From the NCBI RefSeq assembly GCF_016464365.1, contig NZ_JADCUC010000003.1:186001-250000 (forward strand): DNA of 64,000 bases, in the 5' to 3' direction. Positions within the stretch are counted from its first letter, which is position 1, and each line of letters begins with the position of its first letter. The notes under the pieces were generated by a model. That model ran no database searches. It was not told the DNA's origin and saw only the letters and a program-made list of their open reading frames with translations. Source of the DNA: Sandaracinobacteroides hominis. GTDB taxonomy: Bacteria > Pseudomonadota > Alphaproteobacteria > Sphingomonadales > Sphingomonadaceae. Below, one piece after another: positions 51,878-60,999 of the stretch. A program made the position numbers and the translations under genes.

Positions 51878-53166
51878 GCCTTGCGCCACGTCACAGAGCC
51901 GTCCTTCGCTACCATTATCTCGATCCCATCTGCCTTCAACGCATCGCGGATGGCATCGGCCGCCGCCCAGTCCTTCGCCGTGCGGGCGTCGCGATACCGC
52001 GCGATTTCCGCATCCACTGCACCCACGTCCGCCCCGGCGCTGAACCAGCTCGCCGGATCGGCCATGCCCAGCCCCAGCACTTCCGCACCGTCCGGCAACG
52101 CCGCCAGCGCTTCCGGCGTATTCAGATCGTCCAGCAGCGCTGCCGACCCGGCCTCGCCAAGCCCGCCCTCTGCCTTGCGGCGATACAGCCGGTCCAGCTT
52201 GGCCTTCGATTGCTCCAGCAACGCATCCGTCCACTGCAACGGCTGCCGATAATGCGCGCTCAGCAGCGCCAGCCGCAGTACCTCGCCCTGCCACCCAGCC
52301 TCGATCAGCTCGCCCGGCGTAATGATATTCCCCAACGATTTCGACATCTTCGTCTCGCCCATCGTCAGGAAGCCATTGTGCATCCAGATCCGCGCCAGCT
52401 CCGTCCCGCCATGCGCGCAGCAGCTCTGCGCCCGCTCATTCTCATGGTGCGGAAACTGCAGATCCAGCCCGCCGCCATGGATGTCGATGGTGTCGGTTTC
52501 CAGCACAGTGCGGATCATCGCCGAGCATTCGATATGCCAGCCCGGCCGGCCGCGGCCCCAGGGCGACTCCCAACCCGGCTGATCCTCGCGCGAAGGCTTC
52601 CACAGCACGAAATCGCCCGGGCTCCGCTTATAGGGCGCCACTTCCACCCGGGCGCCTGCGATCATCTCGTCCATCGGCCGTTTCGAAAGCTCCCCATAGC
52701 TCCCGAACGTCGCCACCTCGAACAGCACATGGCCTTCCGCCACATAGGCATGGCCGCGCGCGATCAGCGCGGCGATCATCGCCACCATCCCATGTTCGCC
52801 GGCGATATGCTCGGTCGCCCGCGGGTTGAAATCCGGGGTAAGGCAGCCCAGCGCCGCCATGTCGTCGAAATAATGCTGCTCGAACTCGCGCGCCACCGCC
52901 TGCGGGCTGCGGTTCTCCGCCACCGCCTTCGCCATGATCTTGTCGTCGATATCGGTGATGTTCCGCGCATAGCGGACATTCTCCGGCCCATGCAGATGCC
53001 TGAGCAGCCGATACAGCGTATCGAACACCACCGCAGGCCGCGCATTGCCGATATGCGCCCGCCCGTAAACCGTCGGCCCGCACACATACAGGGTGATCGG
53101 CCGCCCCGGCTCGGGCGCGCGCAGCTCCACCTTCTCGCGGCTCAGCGTATCATACAGCCTCAGCAT
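51874..53166 (-). CDS. cysS: Cysteinyl-tRNA synthetase
   Basis: 430 aa class I synthetase. HIGH-type motif HIGNARP preceded by [11 protein letters not shown] with a zinc cysteine, later zinc ligands (HIECSAM and HHENE), the KMSKS loop TKMSKSLGN, and a short C-terminal anticodon-binding part. The protein is slightly shorter than the 460-aa E. coli enzyme. Start ATG shares a TGATG overlap with cvpA, and its stop overlaps the PhnA-like gene. Confidence 0.96.
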   Translation of the reverse strand: MLRLYDTLSREKVELRAPEPGRPITLYVCGPTVYGRAHIGNARPAVVFDTLYRLLRHLHGPENVRYARNITDIDDKIMAKAVAENRSPQAVAREFEQHYFDDMAALGCLTPDFNPRATEHIAGEHGMVAMIAALIARGHAYVAEGHVLFEVATFGSYGELSKRPMDEMIAGARVEVAPYKRSPGDFVLWKPSREDQPGWESPWGRGRPGWHIECSAMIRTVLETDTIDIHGGGLDLQFPHHENERAQSCCAHGGTELARIWMHNGFLTMGETKMSKSLGNIITPGELIEAGWQGEVLRLALLSAHYRQPLQWTDALLEQSKAKLDRLYRRKAEGGLGEAGSAALLDDLNTPEALAALPDGAEVLGLGMADPASWFSAGADVGAVDAEIARYRDARTAKDWAAADAIRDALKADGIEIMVAKDGSVTWRKA

Positions 53167-53882
53167 CAGATGCTGACTTCCTCGCCCGCTTTCGCGCCGT
53201 CCTCCAGCAGCTTGTCCAGCGCCTCGCGGTCTTCCACCGAATAGCCGTCGCCCTCGGGCCGGCCGACGCCCGGCGGCACCGGCGGATGCCCCGGCGGCAT
53301 TGCCCCGGGCGGAATCATCCCCGGCGGGATCACCCCCGGCGGAAAGCCCAGCGCCCCCTCCTGCGGGCCGTCCTCGGCCTGCAGATCGTGCACCCAGCCC
53401 ACCATGGCGTTCGCCGCCAGCGCCAGCAACGGCGCCGAACGGCTGTGCGTCAGCCACTCCGGCGGCTTCTTGTCCGGATCGAACAGCCCCGTCGCAAACT
53501 GCGTCAGCAGGAACAGCACAGAGGCCAGGATCAGCCCCTTCAGCGCCCCGAAGCCCAGCCCCAGCACCCGGTCCATCGGCCCCAGCAGGCTGCGCTTGGC
53601 AAAGCCGCCGGCAGCGCCTGCCAGCAGCCGCGCAGCGATCACCGTGCCAAAGAACAGCAACAGGAAGCCGACAATCGCCCCGCTCGCCTCGCCACCCACG
53701 CGGGGGGTCAGCCACATCGTCACATCCTCGTGGAAAAACCGCACCACCAGAATGGCGGCAATCCAGCCGGCCAGGCTCAGCGCCTCCTGCGTGAAGCCAC
53801 GCACAAGCCCGGCCACGGCCATCAGGCCGATCATCGTCACGACCACCCAGTCAAAGGTGGTGAAGGTCTCGAAAATATCCAT
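53166..53882 (-). CDS. cvpA: CvpA family membrane protein
   Basis: 238 aa. Four membrane helices in the N-terminal 130 residues ([20 protein letters not shown], then [19 protein letters not shown] and others) match CvpA, linked in E. coli to colicin V production and envelope integrity. The C-terminus is an extended Pro/Gly repeat ([19 protein letters not shown]) and an acidic end. Start ATG at 53880-53882; the open frame reaches 12 codons further upstream, into the region next to the repeats. Confidence 0.9.
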   Translation of the reverse strand: MDIFETFTTFDWVVVTMIGLMAVAGLVRGFTQEALSLAGWIAAILVVRFFHEDVTMWLTPRVGGEASGAIVGFLLLFFGTVIAARLLAGAAGGFAKRSLLGPMDRVLGLGFGALKGLILASVLFLLTQFATGLFDPDKKPPEWLTHSRSAPLLALAANAMVGWVHDLQAEDGPQEGALGFPPGVIPPGMIPPGAMPPGHPPVPPGVGRPEGDGYSVEDREALDKLLEDGAKAGEEVSI

Positions 53883-53903
53883 GCCGCCCGCGCTATCCGC
53901 TGC

Positions 53904-53972
53904 GCTTGATACGGTCAAATGGGATGCGATCGCTTGATGCGATCAAACCGGATGCGATCGCTTGATGCGATC
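53904..53972. repeat. 28-bp tandem repeat overlapping the radA stop
   Basis: Two 28-bp units, 53917-53944 and 53945-53972, differ at two positions; each contains GATGCGATCGCTTGATGCGATC less a base or two. A degenerate half unit (CGCTTGATACGGTC) precedes them. The right unit encodes the last residues of RadA (DRIKRSHPV) and its stop lies at the junction. Confidence 0.75.
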
Positions 53973-55322
53973 GACGAGAGCAGCGACCGACGCCACAGGC
54001 GAAACCTGCAGCTTGCCCACCCCCTTCGTCGCAGGCGGCGCCAAGGCCTGCCGGAAACCCAGCTTCTCCGCCTCCTTCAACCGGAGCGCCGCATGCGTGG
54101 TGGGCCGCACCTCGCCAGACAAGGCGATCTCTCCAAAGGCCAGGCAATCCTGCGGCACCGGCGAATCCAGCAGTGCCGAAACCAGCGCCGCCGCCACCGC
54201 CAGATCGGCCGCCGGATCCACGACCCGCAGCCCGCCCGCCACGTTCAGATACACCTCGCTCGAACCGAACCCCAGCCCGGCCCGCGCCTCCAGCACCGCC
54301 AGCAGCATCGCCAGCCGCGATCCGTCCCAGCCAACCACCGCCCGCCGCGGCGTAGCCCCGCTGGGCAACCGCACCGTCAGCGCCTGCAATTCCACCAGCA
54401 CCGGCCGCGTCCCCTCCAGCGCCGGAAACACCACCGCGCCGGGCACGGCATTCTCGCGCTGCGTCAGGAACAGGCTGGAAGGGTTCAGCACCTCCGCCAG
54501 CCCATCGGCCTCCATCGCAAACACGCCGATCTCGTCGGTGCCGCCAAAGCGATTCTTCACCGCCCGGAGCACCCGATACTGATGCCGTCCCTCGCCTTCG
54601 AAATAGAGCACGGCGTCCACCATATGCTCCAGCACGCGCGGGCCGGCGATCTGCCCGTCCTTCGTCACATGCCCCACCAGAATCACCGCGCTGCCGGTCA
54701 GCTTCGCCCAGCTGATCAGCTCAAGGCTGGCCGCCCGCACCTGGCTCACCGTCCCCGGCGCGCCCTCCAGCTGGTCGGAATGCATAGTCTGGATGGAATC
54801 GATCACCACCAGCGCCGGCGGCGTCCCGGCCGACAAGGTCGTCAGGATATCCCGCACCGAAGTCGCCGCCGCCAGCATCACCGGCGCATCCGCCAGCCCC
54901 AGCCGCCGCGCCCTCAGCCGCACCTGATCGGCCGCCTCCTCGCCCGACACATAGGCAACGCCATGCCCGGCCCGCGCCATCCGCCCGGCCGCCTGCAGCA
55001 GCAAGGTCGATTTGCCGATCCCCGGATCGCCGCCGATCAGCACGGCAGAGCCCGGCACCAGCCCGCCTCCCAAGGCCCGGTCCAGCTCGCCAAAGCCCGT
55101 CGCAATCCGCTTCGGCAGCTCGATCACGGCGTCCAGCGGCTGCAGTTCCAGCACCCGCCCGCCGGCCTTCAGGCTGTGCTTCTGGGCAAAGGGCGTCACC
55201 GCCGCAGCGGCTTCCTGCTGCAGCGTATTCCACTCGCCGCAATCGGGGCACTGCCCCATCCACTTCGGCTGGACGCTGCCGCACGCCTGGCACACATATC
55301 TGAACTGGGGCTTCGCCATCAC
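53943..55322 (-). CDS. radA: DNA repair protein RadA
   Basis: 459 aa. N-terminal zinc finger (YVCQACG ... QCPDCGEWNT), RecA-like core with Walker A GGDPGIGKSTLLLQA, the RadA KNRFG motif (VKNRFGGTDEIGVF), and a C-terminal Lon-protease-like domain (VAGGLRVVDPAADLAVAAAL). RadA is a helicase that extends branches in recombination. Start at the first of two adjacent ATGs. The C-terminal codons are part of the tandem repeat at 53904-53972. Confidence 0.96.
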   Translation of the reverse strand: MMAKPQFRYVCQACGSVQPKWMGQCPDCGEWNTLQQEAAAAVTPFAQKHSLKAGGRVLELQPLDAVIELPKRIATGFGELDRALGGGLVPGSAVLIGGDPGIGKSTLLLQAAGRMARAGHGVAYVSGEEAADQVRLRARRLGLADAPVMLAAATSVRDILTTLSAGTPPALVVIDSIQTMHSDQLEGAPGTVSQVRAASLELISWAKLTGSAVILVGHVTKDGQIAGPRVLEHMVDAVLYFEGEGRHQYRVLRAVKNRFGGTDEIGVFAMEADGLAEVLNPSSLFLTQRENAVPGAVVFPALEGTRPVLVELQALTVRLPSGATPRRAVVGWDGSRLAMLLAVLEARAGLGFGSSEVYLNVAGGLRVVDPAADLAVAAALVSALLDSPVPQDCLAFGEIALSGEVRPTTHAALRLKEAEKLGFRQALAPPATKGVGKLQVSPVASVAALVDRIKRSHPV

Positions 55323-55356
55323 CCCCGCTTAAGGGGTGATGGCGCAGAGGAAAAGC

Positions 55357-55872
55357 TCAGCGGTCCTTCCTAGCCTGCGAACGGGCGGTCTGCTTGGTTA
55401 CCGAGCCCACCTTGGTTCCGGCCACCTTCGTCTTCGCCTTGGGATTTTCCCGCACAGAAAGGCCAGCCGCAGCGGTTGCCGTGTTTGCAGGGCGCCGCTG
55501 GGGGGCAGCGCGCCTGGCATCCAGCGCCCGCTTCTGGTTCTCCCGCGCCGCCGCCTTCGCGGCCACGGATTCGCGCCGCACCAGCTCGTCGTTCACGCGG
55601 ATCAAGGCCTGCGAAAACACCTGCTTGCGCTCGGCAGGCTTGGCATAGGTCCCCGGAAAGCTGCCGCCGCGCGGATCCGCACGCCCTTTGGCGACGCGGC
55701 GATTCGTACGGCTCAGATCGCGTTCCTTGTCCCGCATGTCGCGCAGGCGCTTCTGCGCGTCGCGCAGGTCGGCTTGATCGCGCTGCCCCACCGACGCGCG
55801 CAGCGTCGTTTCCACCAGCGCCCACTCCTCATGGCTCAGCAAGGATTTGGCTGTTTTCTGTGCGATAGACAT
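55357..55872 (-). CDS. Basic protein of unknown function
   Basis: 171 aa, strongly basic and helical. The N-terminal SLLSHEEWALVETTLRAS leads to a long charged helix (RDAQKRLRDMRDKERDLSRT), and the C-terminus is rich in Ala, Lys and Arg with no hydrophobic core. No signal or membrane segment. It may bind nucleic acid. ATG at 55870-55872; it sits between folP and radA. Confidence 0.7.
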   Translation of the reverse strand: MSIAQKTAKSLLSHEEWALVETTLRASVGQRDQADLRDAQKRLRDMRDKERDLSRTNRRVAKGRADPRGGSFPGTYAKPAERKQVFSQALIRVNDELVRRESVAAKAAARENQKRALDARRAAPQRRPANTATAAAGLSVRENPKAKTKVAGTKVGSVTKQTARSQARKDR

Positions 55873-55945
55873 TCCGTTCGCTCCTTCATTGTATCCGCTT
55901 TCATGTGCGAGCCATGCCCGCTCGGCGCAAGCGGCTTCGCACGCT

Positions 55946-56737
55946 TCAACCGCGCATTGCCTCCCACAGTTTCAACGCCTGCAGGGTTTCCGCCACATCA
56001 TGCACGCGCAGCCAGGCCACGCCGGCCTCGGCACCCCGCAGCGCAATGGCAAGGCTCCCCGGCAGCCTGTCCGTCACCGGCGCCGCCCCCGCAACCGCCG
56101 GTATCACCGACTTGCGGCTCGCCCCCAGCAGCAGCGGCACCCCCAGCGCGTGAAACGCCTCCAACCCCCGCAGCAGCGCCAGATTATGCCCCACGCCCTT
56201 GCCGAACCCGATGCCGGGATCGGCGATCAGCCGCCCGCGCGCGAGTCCGGCCGCCTCGCACACGGCGATCCGCGCCGCCAGCGCCGCCCGCACCTCCCCC
56301 ACCACATCGTCATACGCCGCCAGCCCCTGCATCGTGCGCGGATTGCCCGGCATATGCATCAGCACCACCTGCGCCTTGCTCCCCGCCGCAACCGCCAGGC
56401 TCTCCGCCTCCGCCTGCAACGCCGACACATCGTTCAGCATCCCCGCGCCCGCCGCCAGAGCCGCGCGCATCACCCCCGCCTTCATCGTATCGATCGAAAC
56501 CGGAACGCCCGCCCGCGCCAGACCCTCCACCACCGGAATGGTCCGCTGCAGTTCCTCCTCCAGCGACACTTCAGGCGCCCCCGGCCGCGTGCTTTCACCG
56601 CCCACATCGACGATGGCGGCCCCCGCCTCGAACATCCGCAGCCCGGCAGCAATCGCCCCGTCCGCCGTCCCATGCCGCCCGCCATCCGAAAAACTGTCCG
56701 GCGTAACGTTCAGGATTCCCATGATCCTGGGAATCAT
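55946..56737 (-). CDS. folP: Dihydropteroate synthase
   Basis: 263 aa. Joins p-aminobenzoate to dihydropterin pyrophosphate in folate synthesis; the sulfonamide target. Signatures are IMGILNVTPDSFSDGGRH, GESTRPGAPEVSLEEE and PVSIDTMKAGVM, then LIADPGIGFGKGVGHNLALL and the final DRLPGSLAIALRG. TIM-barrel length is normal. Overlaps apt by four bases. Confidence 0.96.
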   Translation of the reverse strand: MIPRIMGILNVTPDSFSDGGRHGTADGAIAAGLRMFEAGAAIVDVGGESTRPGAPEVSLEEELQRTIPVVEGLARAGVPVSIDTMKAGVMRAALAAGAGMLNDVSALQAEAESLAVAAGSKAQVVLMHMPGNPRTMQGLAAYDDVVGEVRAALAARIAVCEAAGLARGRLIADPGIGFGKGVGHNLALLRGLEAFHALGVPLLLGASRKSVIPAVAGAAPVTDRLPGSLAIALRGAEAGVAWLRVHDVAETLQALKLWEAMRG

Positions 56738-57261
56738 GCCGGATATCGGAACAGGCTCACCGCCTCCACGCCCAGCGCCTGCAAACGCGCAGCGCCCGGC
56801 AGCCCCTCCAGCTCCAGCACGAACAACGCCCGCGCCACCGCCCCGCCGGCCTTGCGCACCAAGGTCACTGCCGCTTCCGCCGTGCCGCCCGTCGCCAGCA
56901 CATCGTCCACCATCAGCACCCGCGCGCCGGCCGTCACGGCATCCGCATGCAGCTCCAGCCGGTCGGTGCCATATTCCAGGGCATAGTCATGGGCGATCGT
57001 CGCGCCGGGCAGCTTCCCCGGCTTGCGCACGATCACCAGCCCCTTCCCCGTCAGCTGCGCCAAAGCCGCTCCGAACAGAAAGCCGCGCGCCTCGATCCCG
57101 GCAATCAGGTCGAAATCCCCCGCCCGATCCGCCAGAGCCCGGGTCGCCGCCCGAAAGGCCGCCCCGTCCGCCAGCAACGGCGTCAGATCGCGAAACAGGA
57201 TCCCCGGCTTCGGAAAATCCGGCACCGCCCGCACAAAGCCGCCCAATTCGTCCAATGTCAT
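56734..57261 (-). CDS. apt: Adenine phosphoribosyltransferase
   Basis: 175 aa. Salvages adenine to AMP with PRPP. N-terminal LGGFVRAVPDFPKPGILFRD, the AGIEARGFLFGAAL segment, and the PRPP-binding motif RVLMVDDVLATGGTAEA are all present. In the same operon as mtnP, whose product releases adenine, so the two work together in methylthioadenosine salvage. The gap to mtnP is 9 bp. Confidence 0.96.
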   Translation of the reverse strand: MTLDELGGFVRAVPDFPKPGILFRDLTPLLADGAAFRAATRALADRAGDFDLIAGIEARGFLFGAALAQLTGKGLVIVRKPGKLPGATIAHDYALEYGTDRLELHADAVTAGARVLMVDDVLATGGTAEAAVTLVRKAGGAVARALFVLELEGLPGAARLQALGVEAVSLFRYPA

Positions 57262-57270
57262 TCGAAACCC

Positions 57271-58134
57271 TCAGTCGAAAAAACGCGGAGCCAACGCCCG
57301 CAGCCTGGCCGCAGCCGCAACCGGCCAATGCCCACGCGCCGTGACTATCGCGGAATCCAGCGCCACCTCCCAGCCCTCGGCACTCGGCACCGCCAGTGGC
57401 CGCGCCGCCAGCGATCGACACAATCCCTCCACCAGCGCCTGCGACCGCGCCACATTCCCCGCCATCACCTCCAGCACGGCAGCCGTCGTAACCGCCTCAT
57501 CCTTCCAGCTGTCGAAATCGGTGACGAAGGCGGCCACCGCATAGGCCATCTCCGCCTCCCGGCACAGCGCCGCCTCCGGCATCGCCGTCATCCCCACCAC
57601 GGTCATCCCCTGCGCCTTCGCCAACAGGCTTTCCGCACGCGTGGCAAACTGCGGGCCTTCGATCGCCAGATAGGTGCCGCCCACCTCCACGGCCGCGCCG
57701 GCATCGCGCGCCGCATCCGCAATCCGCGCCCCCAGCTCCACCGAAACCGGATGGCCCATGCTGGCATGCACCACCATCCCCTCGCCAAAGAAGCTCTTCG
57801 CCCGCCCCACCGTCCGGTCGACCAGCTGGTGCGGCACCGCCACGCTCCCCGGCGGCAGCTCGTCCACAAAGCTCCCGCAGGCCGCCACCGACACCACCGC
57901 CGTGCACCCCCGCGCCTTCAGGGCGGCGATATTGGCGCGATAGTTGATCTCGCCCGGCGCCAGCACATGCCCCTGCCCGTGGCGCGCGATGAAGGCGACC
58001 GGCAGCCCGCCGATCTCCCCCTCCACCACCACGTCGGAGGGCCAGCCCCATGGCGTTTCCTGCGCATGCCGATGCGCTCCGGCCAGCGCCGGCATCGCAT
58101 AGAGCCCGCTGCCGCCCAATATCCCCAGCTTCAT
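57271..58134 (-). CDS. mtnP: S-methyl-5'-thioadenosine phosphorylase
   Basis: 287 aa. Splits methylthioadenosine into adenine and methylthioribose-1-phosphate. MKLGILGGSGLYAMP, the phosphate motif ARHGQGHVLAPGEINYRANI, and the TYLAIEGPQFATRAES and VGMTAMPEAALCREAEMAYA blocks are typical. Adenine feeds the apt product downstream. Start ATG overlaps the nuclease stop. Downstream steps of methionine salvage are not encoded here. Confidence 0.95.
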   Translation of the reverse strand: MKLGILGGSGLYAMPALAGAHRHAQETPWGWPSDVVVEGEIGGLPVAFIARHGQGHVLAPGEINYRANIAALKARGCTAVVSVAACGSFVDELPPGSVAVPHQLVDRTVGRAKSFFGEGMVVHASMGHPVSVELGARIADAARDAGAAVEVGGTYLAIEGPQFATRAESLLAKAQGMTVVGMTAMPEAALCREAEMAYAVAAFVTDFDSWKDEAVTTAAVLEVMAGNVARSQALVEGLCRSLAARPLAVPSAEGWEVALDSAIVTARGHWPVAAAARLRALAPRFFD

Positions 58135-58934
58135 GGCTTCGGCTTCACGGTTTCGGGCTTCATGGCCGCGTCGAAGATCGCGTTCAGATAGGCCGCCAGC
58201 CGCAGCCCGCCCTTCGTCAGCTGCCGGCGCATCCGCGCATCCTGCTCGAACGCATAGGCATAGCCCAGCTCCGAGCCGCTCGGATACAGGTGCTGCCGCT
58301 CGGCCACGCTGTCCGCCAGCCAGCTCAGCGGATCGGGGCTGGACCAGTCGCGCAATTGCCCGGGAGTCGCCGCCGCCAGCAGCCAGTCGGTCCACTCCCG
58401 ATAGGAAAGCTGCTGCCGGTCCACCAGCCCGCTGTCCCACACGCTGTGCAGGTTGGTTGCCTCGCCAAAGAAGTTCACCTTCACATCGTTGCCGCCGCGG
58501 TCGGTGCCATTGCCCACATGCAGCGGCTGCGACAGATCCCCCACGATATGGATCACGAAACGCAGCGCCTTCTGCCGCTCCACCAGCGGCGCCGTCGGAT
58601 CGGTGGCGATGGCGGAAAATTGCTTCAGCGCCGTGATCGCATCCCCCTGCGGCGGCGCGCCGACCTGCTGATAGGTCTTGCCGTCGGGAATCGTCACATA
58701 GTGCAGCGGCGTCGAGGCCTTCTGCCAGAACGGATCCGGCGACGACCGCATGAAGTCGGGCCAGGGTGCCGCTTCCGCCAGCCCCTCCTTCCCCAATATC
58801 TCCTCCACCCCGGCCCGTGCCTTCGGCCCCAGATAGCGATCGGCAATCGCCCCCGTCACCCGGTGCCCGGTCTGCCCCCAGGCCCACACCGGCTGCGCCA
58901 CGATCAGCGCCAGCACCCCCCACAGAACCCGCAT
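58131..58934 (-). CDS. S1/P1 nuclease family enzyme
   Basis: 267 aa with signal peptide ending WAWGQTGHR: Trp and His at the new N-terminus are zinc ligands in this family, so cleavage after WA yields the active form. Other zinc ligands: APWPDFMRSS, TPLHYVTI, RFVIHIVGDLSQPLHVGN, GGNDVKVNFFGEATNLHSVWD. Predicted exported enzyme cutting single-stranded DNA and RNA or removing 3' phosphates. Starts at the cystathionine synthase stop (TGATG). Confidence 0.92.
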   Translation of the reverse strand: MRVLWGVLALIVAQPVWAWGQTGHRVTGAIADRYLGPKARAGVEEILGKEGLAEAAPWPDFMRSSPDPFWQKASTPLHYVTIPDGKTYQQVGAPPQGDAITALKQFSAIATDPTAPLVERQKALRFVIHIVGDLSQPLHVGNGTDRGGNDVKVNFFGEATNLHSVWDSGLVDRQQLSYREWTDWLLAAATPGQLRDWSSPDPLSWLADSVAERQHLYPSGSELGYAYAFEQDARMRRQLTKGGLRLAAYLNAIFDAAMKPETVKPKP

Positions 58935-60232
58935 CAAATGGCCTCCAGCGCCTGTTCGAAATCGGCGATCAGATCGTCCGCATCCTCCACGCCGATGGAG
59001 ATGCGCACAAGATTGTCGGTGATCCCCAGCGCCTTCTTGCGCTCGTCCGGCACAGACAAGTGCGTCATCGCCGCAGGCGCAGAGGCCAGTGTCTCCGTCC
59101 CGCCCAGGCTCACTGCCAGCTTGGCAATGGAAAGCGCATCGAGGAACGCGAAAGCCTCCCGCTCGCCCCCCTTCAGATACAGCGAAAAGGTGGAACCGGC
59201 CCCCGTGCAGTGCCGGCGATAGATGTCCCCCTGCCGGGATGGATCTTCGGCCAGAAAGCCAAGATACCCCACATGCTCCACCTTCGGATGCCCCCGCAGA
59301 TAGGCGCAAACCTTCTCCGCATTCTCCCCCGCCCGCGTCATCCGCAACTCCAGCGTCTCCAGGCTGCGCAGCAGCATCCAGGCCGTGTTCGGATCGGTGA
59401 TCGTGCCGATGGTGTTGCGCATCATCCGGATCGGGTCGATCAGCGCCTTCGCCCCCACCACCGCGCCGGCGACCAGATCGCTATGCCCGCCGGCATATTT
59501 GGTCAGCGAATAGACCGAGAGGTCCGCGCCATGGCCCAGCGGCTTCTGCCACAGCGGCCCCAGAAAGGTATTGTCGATGGCGATCGGCGGCGGCGCGTCG
59601 GCAAACAGCTCCTGCCGCGCCCGGCGCACCGCCTCCACGTCGACCAGCGCATTGGTCGGGTTGGCCGGGCTTTCCAGATAGATCAGCGCCACCCGCCCGC
59701 GCGCCCGCGCCGCCCGCATCACATCGGCAATCTCCGCCTCGGTGGCGCCGGCCGGAAAATCCATCCAGCCAACGCCGAACTTCCCCAAAATCCGCCCGAT
59801 CAGCGTCTCGGTCGCCGCATACAGCGGCCCGGAATGCACGATCATGTCGCCCGGCCCGCAAAAGCTCATCAGCAAGGTGGCAATGGCCGACATCCCCGAA
59901 GAGAAGGAAAGCGCGTCCTCCGCCTCCTCCCAGATCGCCAGCCGGTCCTCCAGTATTTCCTGATTGGGCCCGTTGAAGCGGGAATAGACCAGTCCCTCCG
60001 CGCCGCCCGGCCGCTTGCCGGTGACCCCTTCGAAAAAGCGCTTGCCGGCAGCAGCCGATTCGAAAACGAAGGTGGAGGTCAGGAAGATCGGCGGCTTCAG
60101 CGACCCTTCCGACAGGGTCGGATCAAAGCCATGCCCCATCATCAGCGTCGCCGGTTTCAGCTTGTGGTTGCCGATCGCCAGCGTATCCGGCCTGGGCCGA
60201 CGCCTGCCATGCCCGCTGCTCTCGTCCGACAT
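58934..60232 (-). CDS. Cystathionine gamma-synthase family PLP enzyme
   Basis: 432 aa. PLP lysine in SVYSLTKYAGGHSDLVAGAV, with the earlier FSSGMSAIATLLMSF and the ESPANPTNALVDV blocks of the Cys/Met-metabolism family. It could be cystathionine gamma-synthase, gamma/beta-lyase or methionine gamma-lyase. An N-terminal extension (RRRPRPDTLAIGNHKLKPAT) is longer than in MetB. AGGAGG ribosome site. Next to mtnP and apt, a sulfur-amino-acid role is plausible. Confidence 0.9.
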   Translation of the reverse strand: MSDESSGHGRRRPRPDTLAIGNHKLKPATLMMGHGFDPTLSEGSLKPPIFLTSTFVFESAAAGKRFFEGVTGKRPGGAEGLVYSRFNGPNQEILEDRLAIWEEAEDALSFSSGMSAIATLLMSFCGPGDMIVHSGPLYAATETLIGRILGKFGVGWMDFPAGATEAEIADVMRAARARGRVALIYLESPANPTNALVDVEAVRRARQELFADAPPPIAIDNTFLGPLWQKPLGHGADLSVYSLTKYAGGHSDLVAGAVVGAKALIDPIRMMRNTIGTITDPNTAWMLLRSLETLELRMTRAGENAEKVCAYLRGHPKVEHVGYLGFLAEDPSRQGDIYRRHCTGAGSTFSLYLKGGEREAFAFLDALSIAKLAVSLGGTETLASAPAAMTHLSVPDERKKALGITDNLVRISIGVEDADDLIADFEQALEAI

Positions 60233-60241
60233 CCCCAGCCT

Positions 60242-60332
60242 CCTGCAGTTGCGTCAACCTTCATCGCAGCTTGCAGACCGCCTTGCCAGCGAAAGCCAAT
60301 GCGAGGATAGAGCGGACGGGCACAACTGCAGG
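60242..60332. repeat. Inverted 10-bp repeat between divergent genes
   Basis: CCTGCAGTTG at 60242-60251 and CAACTGCAGG at 60323-60332, each 9 bp before a start codon (cystathionine synthase-like and DUF937), overlapping both ribosome sites. The matched leaders could be bound by one factor or antisense RNA; no direct proof. Confidence 0.45.
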
Positions 60333-60341
60333 GGAATCGAC

Positions 60342-60947
60342 ATGTCGGGTAGCATATTGGACGCGCTGGGCGGAGCCGGAGGCATCGGCCAGATGGCACG
60401 CGAGCTGGGAATCGACGAACAGACGGCGATGGCCGGCGCCAGCGCGCTGCTCCCAGCCGTCATGGGCGGCTTCAAGAAGCAGGCGCAGGGGCAGCCGCAG
60501 GGCCTCGAAGGGCTGATGGGCATGCTGGGCGGAATGGGCGGCGGCGGCCTGCTCGATTCGGTGCTCTCGCCGCAGCCCACCAATGTCGCGCAGGGCAATG
60601 AAGTGCTCGGCCAGATCTTCGGCTCGCCCGACGTCAGCCGGCAGGTCGCCGCGCAAGCAGCCGGCACCAGCGGCGTCAGCGCCGACCTGCTGAAGAAAAT
60701 GCTGCCGATCATCGCCATGGCAGCAGCGGGCATGATGGCAAAGCAGGCCAGCGCCGGCTCCGCCACGGCGGCCGGGGGCGGGCTGGGTGGCCTTCTGGGC
60801 ACCGTGCTCGGCGGTCTCGGCGGCGGTCAGGCAGCAGCGCCTGCGGCTGCCGGCGGTCTCGGAGGCCTCGTTTCCATGCTGGACATGAACGGCGACGGAA
60901 ACCCGCTGGACGATATCATGGGCATGGCGTCGAAACTGACGCGCTGA
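60342..60947 (+). CDS. DUF937 protein
   Basis: 201 aa. SILDALGGAGGIGQMARELG, the DEQTAMAGASALLPAVMGGF segment, and repeated Gly-rich helices end in the calcium-loop-like DMNGDGNPLDDIMG. It matches DUF937 proteins, found in many proteobacteria; function unknown. No signal peptide. AGGGGA ribosome site. Divergent from the cystathionine synthase gene. Confidence 0.88.
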   Translation: MSGSILDALGGAGGIGQMARELGIDEQTAMAGASALLPAVMGGFKKQAQGQPQGLEGLMGMLGGMGGGGLLDSVLSPQPTNVAQGNEVLGQIFGSPDVSRQVAAQAAGTSGVSADLLKKMLPIIAMAAAGMMAKQASAGSATAAGGGLGGLLGTVLGGLGGGQAAAPAAAGGLGGLVSMLDMNGDGNPLDDIMGMASKLTR

Positions 60948-60960
60948 CCGGGCGAAGACC

Positions 60961-60988
60961 GCCTGCGACGCCAGACGGCGTCGCAGGC
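60961..60988. terminator. Bidirectional hairpin terminator
   Basis: GCCTGCGACGCC-AGAC-GGCGTCGCAGGC: perfect 12-bp stem and 4-nt loop, between the ends of the convergent DUF937 and ScyD-like genes. No T-tract. Confidence 0.7.
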
Positions 60989-60999
60989 AGCTTCGCGCT

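Noticed and set aside
60233-60341. SAM-type riboswitch before the cystathionine synthase-like gene
   Set aside because: The leader is too short and shows only the 10-bp inverted repeat; no SAM-II or SAH riboswitch core is visible.
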